From contig NC_051448.1 in NCBI RefSeq assembly GCF_001649575.2, positions 13,076,458 to 13,140,457 on the forward strand: a stretch of DNA of 64,000 bases, given 5' to 3'. Position 1 is the stretch's first letter; each line of letters begins with the position of its first letter. The translations under genes and the position numbers were made by a program. The notes below the pieces were generated by a model, which saw only the letters and a list, made by a program, of their open reading frames with translations, did not search any database and was not told where the DNA came from. Shown here in pieces: positions 1-13,300 of the stretch. This DNA is from Kryptolebias marmoratus. Lineage: Eukaryota > Chordata > Actinopteri > Cyprinodontiformes > Rivulidae.

Positions 1-2050
1 GGTTTCGGAAGCTGGGCCATGCATCACTCACCTGTAATCACCTAACAGTCCTTCTTATATTCGACTCCGTTTGTCTTGTGCTTTCAACACCCTCCCTCCT
101 CTTCAAAGACAGCTGGTATAAGTGGGCTAGTAGGGCTAAGCCCTCCCTGGTGTTTACAAAAAAATGTTTAAAATACTTAATAAACACAAATTCTGACGCC
201 ATTTGCCTAAAGGCGTGATTAAAGGTGTCTTCAGCCAGGACACTCGGGGTATGATATCCTATACTACATGTGTTGTACCTCATTCTTCTCCTTCAGGGAA
301 CAGTAGTTATATGCATAACATTACGTTTCTTTGTGACCTGGTTTCAGTGAAAGGACCCGCTAACAGCAAGTGTAGCTAACAAATCTTTAACAAGGTGGTT
401 ATTAACCTTTTTTACATCCCAGAAAAGTCGTCGGAGTGAGCTTTTCTTTAAATAAGGTAGGCTTTATTTAAAAAGAAAAATGCACTTTCCAATATTGCAT
501 GTCTTGTTTGGTTTGATTTTATCAGTGTGGTCAGTAATTGTGTCAAGGAGTGTGGTGCAGTGGTTTGCAAAGCTTGTTTGACTGGGAAAAAAATCATCTG
601 AAATAATTGTAGTTGAAACCCTTAATGCAGGGGAACAACTGACAGAGACTCTGCGTAAGCTTGGTTTTTGGTGGTGGTTTGTTTTGTGTTGTCTTTGTGC
701 TGAAAAAGGATATAATGTCAATTTACAGCAGGTTTTCTTTATTTCAGATTGAAAGCTTCTGATGTTGGAATCCAAACTGCAGCGTTTTATTATATATCTG
801 TTAGCCCACCATACAAATATCACCACCAGCCACCGCTGCTCCTCTTCCTTTATCAATTATTTCCTGTCTCATCACCACCTCTTTCATTCCTCCTGGCCTC
901 CTCCTCTCTTTTATTTTACCTAACTCAACTCCTCTCAGGTCGGCTGTATGTTGCGCATCTCCAGTGAAGGTATCGCGGAGAGTTTTAGTGGGAGGTCCAA
1001 TCCTAATTGTCCAATTCCATCAAATCCATCTCCAGGCAGTTCAATACAGCGCTCCTTACATTCTTGTTGCTTCCATCCTTCATCGCCATCTTATCTCTAC
1101 CAACATCCACTCATCCCATCTTTTAGATTGAGTTTGTTTTATGTCAGCAGCAGTTCACTTTGGTCTTTGCACTGAGTGGCTGTCAGCTCGTCAGTCCAGT
1201 TAGAATTTAACTCTTTTCCTAAAAGCTGAGGCAGTTCAAAGAACTATCTACTACAGGTGAAATATTAATTGTTCATAACTTCAACACAGAATTGCATTTC
1301 GCTAAATCTGAACTATCCCTTCAAATTCAGTCACAGCAGATGAATTGTTCTGCTCTTTTTTAAAAATTCTTGCTACTTTTCCAGTCTCTCCTCAACATTA
1401 CACATGTAGAACCCAATAATTCGTAATTCAAATATGAAGTATTTGAAGGCTTCTGTGGGCAAAGTGCAGCAGAAAACAGCACCATGTGAACGGTTTGCTT
1501 TTTTCCAGCTTTAACCAGCTGCTCCGTTTGTGTAAGTGTCCTGCACATCACCCTTTCCAGTCAGAGTTAGGTAAGCTTTCAATGAATCATTAATTTCTCA
1601 TTTCTCTGGAAACTCTATACTAGACCTAACATTTTTTTCTTCAAGCAAACATGGAAAGTCTACTAAGTATTACTTAACAGGAACTGCCCTGGGTCAGCCT
1701 TACTCCTGTGTCTCTCAGAGCAGCTTTGATGTATTTTATCTTCTACTTTTACTGAATCATCCAGTGATGACCAAACCCCTCTCTTCTCCTGTCACACTGG
1801 TTTCATTACACACTCTTCTCCTCTACTGTACTCCCTGACCCGTGAAGTACAGGACGGCGTGCTTGTTAGAGACTCACTGTTTGATCTCGCCTCCTCCTTA
1901 CATCCAAGGGAAATAATGCGTTTACCGGACGCCTGGTGAAAGTCGTCTTGTCCTGTTCTGCGATAACAGCAGACGATGTCCTGCTGGCTGTTTGGAGACG
2001 CTGTTATTGCAGCTGGAGTGAGAATGTGTGCCTATATCTTCTTTGAACAA
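1..2050. other. Noncoding, nothing recognised
   Basis: No coding exon, RNA gene or repeat that I recognise. Around 800-1130 the plus strand is pyrimidine-rich. Short open frames here lack codon structure. Confidence 0.5.
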
Positions 2051-2765
2051 ACCCAATTCTGAAGAAGTTGGGACACTGTGTGAAATGTAAATGAAAAGAA
2101 AATGCAGTGGTTTGCAGGTTTCATAAACCAGTAATTGATTCACAATGGAACACAGTCAACATATTGAATGTCGAAATTAAGAAATTCTCAAAAAATTTTG
2201 GGATAAATTAAGGTTGTTTGGAATTTGATGGCAGCAATGCATCACTAAAAAGTTGGTACAGGGGCAACAAAAGTCTTTAAAAGTAAATGGAGGGGCATTT
2301 TGCTACTAATTAGCTTAAATGGCAACAAGCCAGCAAGAAGACTGGGCATAAAAAGAGCATTTTTGAGAGGTTGAATCTGTTAGATGCAAAGATGGGCAGA
2401 GGTTCATCGGTCTGTAAAAACAGTGGAACAACTTTGGAATTATGTTCCTCAATTATGTTCAATTATGTTCCTCAATGAAAAATTCATCTCATCATTCATC
2501 TCATCAAAATATTTCAAGAATTTGGAGAAAACTTGTGTGCAAACGACAAGGCTGAAAATCTATTTAGGATGCCCATAATCTTCCAAGCCATTAGGGAGCA
2601 CTGCATTAAAAACAGGTCTGATTCTGCTCTGGACATCACTGCATGGACTTAGGAACACTTCCACATATCATTGTCTGTAAACACAGTTCACTAATGCAGG
2701 TTAAAGCTCTATCACACAAGAAAAAAGCCATACTGTATGTGAACACCATCCAAAAACTAGGGTTG
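2051..2765 (+). pseudogene. Tc1/mariner-type DNA transposon remnant (5' half)
   Basis: The left end reads ACCCAATTCTGAAGAAGTTG, and the following untranslated part and the start of a transposase are those of a common fish Tc1-like element as I remember it. Recognisable pieces are an N-terminal helix-turn-helix stretch (GTGGAACAAC..., AATATTTCAAGAATTTGGAG) and later CATTAAAAACAGGTCTGATT, which in related elements encodes IKNR.D. The frame is broken by small deletions and stops, and sequence after about 2765 no longer resembles the element. An inactive fossil. Confidence 0.75.
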
Positions 2766-3138
2766 TGGAACATTTACATTCAGGAGTGGTTAGGTTATTA
2801 AGTGTGCACCTAATCCTTTAGTATCTGCTGTTAGTGACGAGACATCTGTTGATTCATACGTATCTCACTGGGTTAAGACACTCCCAGGTTTACACGGTGA
2901 AAGTGATGTGCACCGCGTCTGAAAAATTTATGAATGAGTGTCTAGACTTGTCCACCAGCGGCTGCTGTTGACTCAGTAAAACAGGCGTGCCTGGTAACTG
3001 TTTCCACGACGCTGCTGCGTACGAGGCAGGCAGCACGTTGCCGAGGCAGTGAGTTCGCGTGGCATCCGGCCAGCTGTCAGCTGCTTTCCTACTGGCAGCC
3101 TGTGTGGGTCAAAGTCAGAGACTACAGCCAATGCGCTT

Positions 3139-3158
3139 CTCTCTCTCTCTCTCTCTCA

Positions 3159-3190
<32 letters not shown>
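3139..3190. repeat. (CT)n-(CA)n compound microsatellite
   Basis: About 18 bases of CT repeat followed by about 30 bases of CA repeat. Confidence 0.95.
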
Positions 3191-3191
<1 letters not shown>

Positions 3192-3378
3192 TGTCATGAG
3201 CTCATTCTTTCCCTTTAATTCTATATCTGCCCTTTTTTGACTTTGCCCACACCGAACATCTCCCGCTTTTATACGTTTCCGCAAACCTCCTGTGCTGTTA
3301 CGGGCAAAACCTTTATTGTATACCCCAGACCACACAGGGACCTCTGAACACATTCCCTCTCCTCCAGGCACACTACTG

Positions 3379-3402
3379 TAAGTGTGTGTGTGTGTGTGTG
3401 TG
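3379..3402. repeat. (GT)n microsatellite
   Basis: About 11 GT units, 190 bp from the CA tract and complementary to it, so the two could pair as a stem. Confidence 0.9.
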
Positions 3403-4630
3403 GTAATTCCATTCCTTCACTGTATTCCCTGTCTGAGGTTTCCTCAACACATCCTCATGCCTTTCTGGGCAGCTGAACAAAATCCCGTCTTTAGTTTCTG
3501 GAGCAGAGCACAGCTAACACAACAGCAGGATTTGGCCCGAGCTGGCTTCAGGGAAAATGGTTGGAGGGAGCTGGAAAGAGCAGGTGGAGTTCTCTGGAAA
3601 ATGAGTTTTGTGGGTATGCATGTGTGTATGCAGTGAGTTTATAAAAGGCCCTTGAAAGCTCCAGCAGAGATTTGATCAGTGTGAGCGTTTATTTTTTTTT
3701 AGGTAAATGAAGTTATTTGAGTTGCTTTTGGGTTTATTTTACGATGAAGCTCTATAAAACACAGTATAATGTTGTAAAAACGAATGGGATTAGTTTGCAA
3801 AAAAAAAAAAAAAAAACCTGTTGCATGCAGCCAATAGAAATAGAGGCATGATCGGTCAACAATGCCATTCATAACCTTTAGTCTGGCCAGTGTGTATCTG
3901 TGTGCGGGATTTTCTGTCCTATTTTTATTTGAGTGTATCAGCATTTGGACTTTCTCTTTTTTAGCTAGCTGGATTCTTCGGCTCGTTGGCCTTTATGATT
4001 GTCATCTTCTTTCTTTCAGCTTGTCAGGTGGTCTGTCACAAAGACCACTTCTGCGTGACGGTCTGTCAATCTGTCAGTTGTTCACACAGCAACACTGTGA
4101 TTAACCATGAAAGAATCCAGAGGATGCCATTAGAAGGTCATAACTTTGAAATTATAATTAAATTTACACCAATGAAATGCACAGAATTTGATCTTTGCAC
4201 CCTCCAGCTGAATATCACATTACACCCCAGTAGCTATGCTAACATAGTAGAAGGGAAACTAAGACTTACAGTGGTCTTGTGGATTTAAAGGTGAAGCGTG
4301 AACAATAATCTTGTTCCTGCGTTGCTGCCATGTGGTTTATAGTTTTGTTTTTGAGAAATATGTTGATGGATTTGCTTAAAACAAGACATTTAGTGCCCCT
4401 ACAGGTTAGATTGGAAATATTGTAGTGATGTTTCAGAATCATCGAATAAAGATTTTTAGCTGTAGCTTAAAATAAACCCATAAACTGATGGTGCAAAAAG
4501 CATCCTTATTGTGTGATGTTTGCATGCTTCAGTGCTAATCTGGGAAAGAGAAACTTTCCCTAAATGAAAGTGGCTCTTTGAATTTGTATCGCCCGCTGCC
4601 TTGCATGTTGAAGTTTTAAAAACAAATGCT

Positions 4631-5085
4631 CTGCAATTTGTTAGCACTCAGAGTTTGTGTTGGAGGTGAGTCTCAGCTACTACCACAGCAAATTCTAGCT
4701 CAATATCTTTAAAACCGGTTGAGCTGTAGCCATTTTTGTGTCTTCTGAGGTCAGTTGGCTGTGCGATCTTGAATTGGTTTGTCTCCAAACGTTAATCAGT
4801 TGTAGACGTACATCCAATGAATACTTTCTTCAAGTTGAATGAAAATCCACCCAACGGTTCATGAGATATTTTGCTAACAGTTAAATTCAATCGTTAATGG
4901 TAACGTTATAAACACAGATCTTGTACGATCAGTTGGTGCTCAAAGCAAACGTTAGGGCTCAGTCTCAGCTACAATCACACCAAATTATAGTTGAAAATCT
5001 GTAAAACTGAATGAGTTATAGACATTTTTGTGTTTGCTGAGTTGGCTTTGCTATGGCAGCCATCTTGAATCAGCCATCATACAGA
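4631..5085 (-). repeat. Dispersed repeat family A, two tandem units
   Basis: Unit 1 (4631-4886) and unit 2 (4940-5085) share the family landmarks in reverse order: TTAGCACTCAGAG, CTCAGCTAC, a block around GAGTTATAG.CATTTTTGTG, CAGCCATCTTGAAT, and ATGAGATATTTTGCTAAC. The same landmarks recur at seven or more other places in the window. Class unknown; no coding potential. Confidence 0.85.
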
Positions 5086-7060
5086 ACCTCAGTTTAATTT
5101 GTGTATATTCTACAGCGCTGCAGCTGTATTTTGACACCTGTATAGGAGCTCTGACAGAAAACAAGACTATAACCCCAAATGTACATTTTTAAAAAAATGC
5201 ACAGATAATCAATATTAATTATTCAAAAAATAATTCAAAATATGCCTGTCTTCAATTCAAAAGTCTTAAATCATAAATGTGGGGGCCGATGCCAAGGTCG
5301 GTACAAAGCAGATACGATGTAGGCAATGAAATAATGTGCGCGGCTTAGAACTCTGTTTTACAAAAATAGACTGTATTTTTCAAAAACTGGCATCTTAAAA
5401 TGGAGCCGCAGAGCTCACTGGTTGCAAACACTCAAAATTTATTTGTCCTGCAACTGATTATTGGCTTATTTTCTTGCAATTTTGAGTCTCCAAATCGTCT
5501 CCAACAATCCCAACCCAGTGAAATACCACCATTACGATTACCACCATTAGCTGTTAACCATTCTGGTTATTTGGACATTATTTAGACTTTATAGACATTT
5601 TCTAAATTTATATTCATTGACAACCTGAAGACAAACTGAAATCTGTTGCTTTTTAACTAAAATACAAAGAGTTCCTAAGAAAACTTTTTACATGCTCACT
5701 GAATTTTACAATTAGGAGAACAAGAGTTTTTAGAGCTGAAAACATAAACGAGTTGCAGTTAAAAACCTTGTCTTCATATTAGGATGACTTTGTTGCTCTG
5801 CATGGTAACTTTGATACACCCCCCCCACCCCTGCCTCATCTGCTGTCTGTCCAAACCCACCTCTCTCTGTTATTGACTCAGTCAGCTGGCAGGACTTTAG
5901 GGTCTTGTCATTTTGGATAGCTGCTGGTCTCAAAGATCACACAGAAAGCATGTGTGGGCTGTCAGCCAGCTGTTAGGACTGGGTAACCCTAAAGAACCAC
6001 CTATCCCACCCCCGAGCCGTCAAAGCCCTGTTATTGGTTTGTGTCTCGAAAAGATCAGAGCGAACATACGGGCTGACCTTCAGCCCGGTGCCCTCGCCGC
6101 CTGTTGAGTGTATCTCAGCAGGCGTAATGCGTCTAAACATTAACTCTGGGGACTCAGCACAGTTTAGTCTAATGGAGCTGACGCCAATGTGTGTGCACAC
6201 CGTCTCTGCCGTGGTCCTACTCACCTGTTTGCCAAGGCGTTATGAGACGTCAAATATTTGCTTTATTCAGAAAAAAGTAAAGCATCATCTGTGGGTGTTA
6301 TTAATTCACATGGCAGAGAGACTGAGACAGAGAAGATGCTGTCTTAATGTCTGTCCTAATCACTCACTTGCAGGGCACAGACAGCACCTGCTGTACTGGC
6401 ACATCTTCTCCGGCACGTCTGGCTCTTCGGAGGCTGAGGCGCACCTGCGCTGGCCCCACCTGTGCTCCGGTGCCCACGTCGACACCAAGGCCCCCGCTGG
6501 CACCTGCAGCGCGGAGCCTTTTCCACCAATCAGAGAGGCTCGCAGAGTCTTGGAGCAGACATGCGAGCAGCTGTTCTTTCACTCCATTATGAGCACAGTC
6601 GAGGCTTTGTGAGGAGCGAAGAAAAGAGCTACTTGTCAAAGCGGTGACGCAAAAAGTCCCCCCCCCCCTCTCTCTCCGTGTCAAAGTGTCAGGGAAGTTT
6701 TGGGTCAGCTCGCAATTATGTGTGAAAGTTGTCACGTACGGCACTGTAAATGACTCCCGTTTGGGTTATACCAAGCAGGTAACACAATCAAACTTGCTTT
6801 GTCTTCACTCGGTCGGTCTCCTGCTTCTCTGAAGCTGCTGCCTGCTTGGAGAGGTGAAACCACACCAGATGAATAATTTGCAAGATTGTAATACGTTATC
6901 AGCTCTGTTGCACTCTGGTAGCCGTTCAATTATTTCTTCACCTTGCGTGATCGGGACAACCAAATGAGGGCAGGATTGTGGTTTCTACTTGTAAAGGAAG
7001 ATTCGAGTCATTTATGTCCAACACATTCTTTCTTAATTCTTTTTCCAAATTGATTAAGTC
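5086..7060. other. Noncoding; includes a GC-rich block
   Basis: No gene that I can support. A C-rich run lies at 5819-5829. The block 6370-6612 is described separately. A poly-C run occurs at 6658-6668. Confidence 0.5.
6370..6612. other. GC-rich block, open in several frames
   Basis: GC is far above its surroundings. It is open on both strands: plus frames 6034-6612 and 6347-6592, minus frame 6364-6744. A ttgcag acceptor-like site sits at 6369-6374. The predicted proteins are rich in R, A, P and S and resemble no family that I know. It could be an exon of an unknown or noncoding transcript, a conserved CpG-rich element, or chance. No donor or partner exon was found. Confidence 0.25.
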
Positions 7061-7470
7061 CAATTAAAGGCCTAGCATTCCTTGAATTAATTCATGTCAT
7101 CTGTTTTCTTTCATGCCAAAATTTTAGACTAAGATCCTCTTATGTTGCTGAGTTGTAGCTATTTTGGTTAAACGTTGACCGTAACATTACGTGGAATGTA
7201 ATGCAATATTGAAATATCTCTCACATGATCTGTTAGCTCTTAGACTATTTGTTGTGAATGATTGTCAGCTACTACCACACCAGACTTGGGCTCAATATCT
7301 GTAATATTGACTGAGTTACAGCCATTTTTATGTAGGCTGAGGTGGATTACGTAGCTGTCTTGACATGGGTTGACTCCAAAAGAAAATCGATTGTAGGATT
7401 GGGGATTTTTTGAGTTTCATTGAAATGATCCTGCTGGTTCTTGAGACAGTTTGCTAACTATGCTAAACAG
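7061..7470 (-). repeat. Dispersed repeat family A, near full length
   Basis: Starts with GGCCTAGCATTCCTTGAATT and ends near GACAGTTTGCTAAC. It carries the inner landmarks CAGCTACTACCACACC and TTGACTGAGTTACAGCC. The YY1-like part is decayed (GTAGCTGTCTTGAC). About 410 bp, one of the two most complete copies. Confidence 0.85.
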
Positions 7471-9025
<1,555 letters not shown>

Positions 9026-9379
9026 ATAAGGGTTCCAGTAATGTTTTCACTTGCCTGAATAACAACACTGTAATATGTTCATAATAAGAAAATCATAGTT
9101 TATTGTTACTGTTAGGGTCAACAACCATCTTTTATCAAGACAAACAGAGGCCTTTAGTGACATGATGAAATCAGAGGCCAAAACAATCTTATGAACGTTG
9201 TTTTGATGAACAAAGTGGAGCTATTACTCAAGACAGAATATGATGTAGAGGACGGCTGTTGAATGAAACTATATTTCCAATATCAAAGAAAGTATTCCAA
9301 TTGTCCAAAAGAAACAAATAAATTCGTAAAGCAGCTTTTCGTCAGATCTTCTCTGCAGATAGAATATCAAAGGGATAAG

Positions 9380-9995
9380 TTTGCTCTTTTAAGGTGAGGT
9401 GCTCTTCAAAGTTTATAAACCAATATTATCTTATCTATTGTACGTAGATGGCTTTCTGAACAACCCTAATTTGGAGAAATAGTTTTATTCCCACCCGGCA
9501 GATGAGCTAACGACTAGTTTGTCCTGAACAAAAACCCAAATGGATTTCTACCATCCTAAGACGACTCCAGTCTAAACAGTTTTATAACAATTAATGTAAA
9601 TTCTACATTACTAACTTTTACTTCACCATCAATTTTGCCCCATATGATTATTTGTAAGTGTAAATAGCATCAGCAGCCTGGGACACTTCAGACAAGAGTA
9701 TTGTAATATTTCTGCCAGCAAAACTATGTAATGAAGAATTCAGAGCAAGATAAAGATTTATAATATGCCGTTTGCAAGAACAGCTTTGAAATTTCGGATT
9801 TTGGAGTTGCTTTAATATGACCAAAACCCCACTTGGGTCTTGGCCCAGCTTGGACCAACTGTTAGTTCACCAATTAGCCTAAAAAATGCTATTTCTCCAA
9901 CTGAGATTGTTCAAAGAGCTATCTACAAGCTATTAAATGCTCATAACCTTTCTACAAAAGCCCACTTCAAAAGATCTGAAGCATTAGTTCAGCAG
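9380..9995. mobile_element. Family B long-inverted-repeat element, copy 1
   Basis: The left part (9391-9600) and the reverse complement of the right part (9820-9995) share ordered landmarks: TCTTTTGAAGT.GG, GTAGAT.GCT.T.TGAACAA, TTGGAGAAATAG, then GAGCTAACG/GA.CTAACAG. About 170 bp of diverged terminal inverted repeat encloses about 220 bp. It has no coding capacity, so it looks like a non-autonomous foldback or MITE-type DNA transposon. Confidence 0.7.
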
Positions 9996-10017
9996 AGCGA
10001 CAACAAATACTACAAAT

Positions 10018-10112
10018 TTCAGTGATTCTACCAAGTTGCTGAGTCATAAGGTGTACCTTCATGCACTGCTTCTGCATTTTGGAATAAGTCTTGTTCAATG
10101 AGTTATTCCACG
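10018..10112 (+). mobile_element. Tc1-like 3' end fragment
   Basis: Reads TTCTACCAAGTTGCTGAGTC, AAGGTGTACC, then TGCTTCTGCATTTTGGAATA, matching the sequence after the transposase stop in fish Tc1-like elements and the equivalent part of the copy at 52270-52360. Truncated on both sides. Confidence 0.55.
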
Positions 10113-10134
10113 CTGGTGACACGGTCATGATTAA

Positions 10135-10392
10135 CACTTTCAGCTTACAGCAATAAGGTCTCCAGTTCACATTTTGGCTGTACAGGTCCTTCTGTGTGGA
10201 GTTTGCCCGTCAGTATGTGTGTATGGTTGTTGGGCTCATGTGTCTCTGTGCTGCTCCTGTAATTTTTGGGTGATCTGTTTAGTTTGCATCTGCTTTTTGC
10301 TCGGTGACAGCTGTGAAAAGCTCCAGCCCCTGAACAACCGTGAACAGGATACAGTGGGAATGGAAAATAAATGAATAAATGAATACTGACAC
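10135..10392 (+). repeat. Dispersed repeat family D (ATGA-tailed)
   Basis: Contains CTTCTGTGTGGAGTTTGC, GTATGGTTGTTGGGCTCATG, GCTCCAGCCCCTGAACAACC and a GAAAATAAATGAATAAATGA tail. This order is that of a very common fish dispersed repeat; the copy at 42288-42575 is in the opposite orientation. Confidence 0.75.
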
Positions 10393-10399
10393 TGTGAAA

Positions 10400-13300
10400 T
10401 ATGTCACGTGCAGTTCTTCTGAATCCGCTCTTGCTTCATGTTGAGACCTGATAAAAGCCAGATCACTTGTTAAACTCGAATCCCTTTCATCTTGAACGTT
10501 TTGTTTTTAAATGAAAATTCTTGTTAACACTGCTGCCAAAAATCCAAGCCAAATATTAGTTTCTGTGACTGTCTGTAAGCAAGGCCAGTCTGGCATGGAC
10601 ATTTTCTTAACTATGGAATAACCGTCCGGTTGCTTTGTTTTTTAAATTTTTTTGGGGGAATTTGAATACCTGTTTTTATCACCACATAAAGCAGAAAATG
10701 CACTCAAAGTCCATACAAAGCTAACTTAAGAGTGTTATATAAATAACTTAAATAACTTTATATTTTAAAGAACAAAGTTTATAAGCACAAGCCATTTTGT
10801 AAAACATTCAGAAAATAGTAAGGACTAAAAAAACTTGAGTGGTACTAAAGTCAAACTTAGTGTCTATAAAACCTATATCCAGATGGTGGTTCTTTAAGGT
10901 ATGGAACGTAACGTATAAAATGCCTCCTTCTGGTCCTCCAACGTATAGATTAACAACCTAGTTATGTATATCCTAAAACCTCCACAAATGATTTACATCA
11001 TGACATTTTCTTTTTCTCCTGAGATTTTACTCACACAGAACCTGAATGAAGGCATTTCAAGAATTTTGATCTTTAAAACAAACTACATACAGTAAAATGG
11101 ATCTCACAGGAATGATATAATCATACACCAAACACTCACGTACGACTGATCTTATTGGATCTGAGATGCCCTTTGAAACTTTACAGCCCGAGCCAACTCT
11201 ATTACCGGGAACCTGGTGGATATTTTAAACAGCCACTCTCACCGCTGCAGAATGTCGATAAACACATACCATTTAAGTTCCCTGTTATAATCCTACAATC
11301 AACAAACCTTCCCTGGCAACACTGGCCTAATGGTTTACAATGCAAAGTCACAATTACGATGCCTCTAATTACTGGGTTACCTCTGTGTATGCATGTCCAT
11401 CAGGGCATGTGTGTGCTTCTGCATATCTGTGTCTCTAAGGATGTAGATGGATGTAGATGGAGAGTGGGATAGTCTCAACATTTAAGAAGTATTTTAACCA
11501 GCTGTGCCTAAAATAGTACTAATGCTGTTGTGTATACTGTCTAAAATAAGAGACGGGGATGAATTATTGATGAGTTGGACGAATAAATCAATACAGGATG
11601 GGTAAATGTTTCAGGAGAGATAAAGATTTTGCCAAGTCACTGCAGGAGTGTTTCAAAGAAATAGCTGACTTTCGTTCACTCAGTTTAAGAGCTATATTTG
11701 GCATGTGTTGCTCTGCTCTCTCTTTCTTTGTTCCTGGCCTTTTCCTTTCTGTCTCAACAAGATGTGCAGACAGCTCTGTAGCAATGCATTTAAAACTAAC
11801 TGTGAGCTGAGATTTATATTGAGTTGCCAACGATGCAAACCAACAATGCAGACAGACTGATGTTAAGTAGGTATAAAGCACCATCTTAGTTCGAAACAGA
11901 TGAACACAGCTAAGATTTTTTAAAGTATTTTTTGATCAGATCTAAGTATTAAAACAAATAAAACTTGACCCAGTTGCGGCACAATATATTAAAGGATTAA
12001 TATTGTGAAATATTCCCCTGCAGACCATGAATGTGTGCGCCACATTTGAGAGCAAACAGTTGAATAGCTGTTAGTAAATCAATGAAAACTAAGAGTTAGA
12101 ACAACGTAGCCCTCATTTAGCCCTGAATATCTCTGTGTAAATTTAGACCTGATTACAGTATGAAGTTTTATTTGTCATAGTATAGAAACATCAAACTTTT
12201 CATGCTGTGGGGGGACAGCCAAATATCTAAAAAACACTGTAAAAGACAGTTGAAGTTATATTTGTTTAAATAAAGGTCATTCTTCAGCATGAAATACAAA
12301 TTAAAGGCGAACTGCACTGAATCAAACTGTAGAAGGTCTTATTTAACATGAGCGCCGTCAAGCTGGTTAGCTCAGCAGAATGTCAGACATGATTGAAAGA
12401 CAAAGGTCTCCAATTTATTCCCCCACTTAGGTGGTCTTTGTTTATTTTTCCATATCTCAGCCAAATGTAGACATCTAATCAACGTTTTCATCTGAATTTT
12501 GATGTCTATTGAACTTTTCCTTTCAGACCAAATTCATCCCAATTTTATCCTCGATGTTTAAAGATATTTTGGATGTTGTTTAGACGTCTTTCAACCCAAA
12601 AATGCTCAATTGGAGAGAACGCAAAATTGCGCTAACTGTGTGTGTTGAAATCCGAGCTTCCTCCTTTTGTGTTGTAGCAGCCAGCAGCCACACATGCAGC
12701 TTTGAGCTTTCAGCTGAACATGAGCCACCAGATTTACCAGAAATCACTCTAAATGGCTGAGAAGGTCACCTACAAAGAAAGAAGAAGTCTTGCTTTCCTA
12801 AGGAGCAGACGCTATGAGTCGCTAAAATAGTAAAAGTTGTGCTTTGGACTGGGCTTAGTTTGCTTTGCTCAGGGATACTGCAGCATTCAATGATCAAATT
12901 ATTATGAAAACCCAGGCTTTATATCAAAAAGTGCACAACACATGCATAAATCTGCACAAAACTGTGTTACAAGTTTTAAGAAGACCTCTAGAGTTTAGAT
13001 GTTGAGATTGTTAGAGGTGGGTTTTCACGTGGCTTATAGGGACTTTGATTGAGATACTCTGGACATCCAGAATGAGATTACGGAAGGAGGAAGGAGCACA
13101 GATAGAGAAAAGATGACTGACAGCGCAGCAATTAAAAAAACAGGCCAATGTTCATTTTGCTCAGGGCGTCCTGGAAAGAAGATAATCAGACCAGAGCTGT
13201 GTCAACTAAACTGGGGGGGCTTTACAGAGTGAGAAGTTAAACGTGGCAAAGAGAAAAAAAATATTGGAAATAACACATATACTCAAGAATGAAAACAGAC

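Larger units (their letters stand above)
2766..4630. other. Noncoding with dinucleotide microsatellites
   Basis: Contains a (CT)n-(CA)n compound microsatellite and a nearby (GT)n tract (listed separately), an A18 run near 3800 and no supportable gene. An open frame of 100 codons at 3986-4288 has no recognisable product. Confidence 0.5.

Noticed and set aside
6034..6612. The longest frame in the window (192 codons) as a protein-coding gene
   Set aside because: The first two thirds are AT-rich with poor protein character, no family is recognised and competing frames are open on both strands. Kept only as a GC-rich block.
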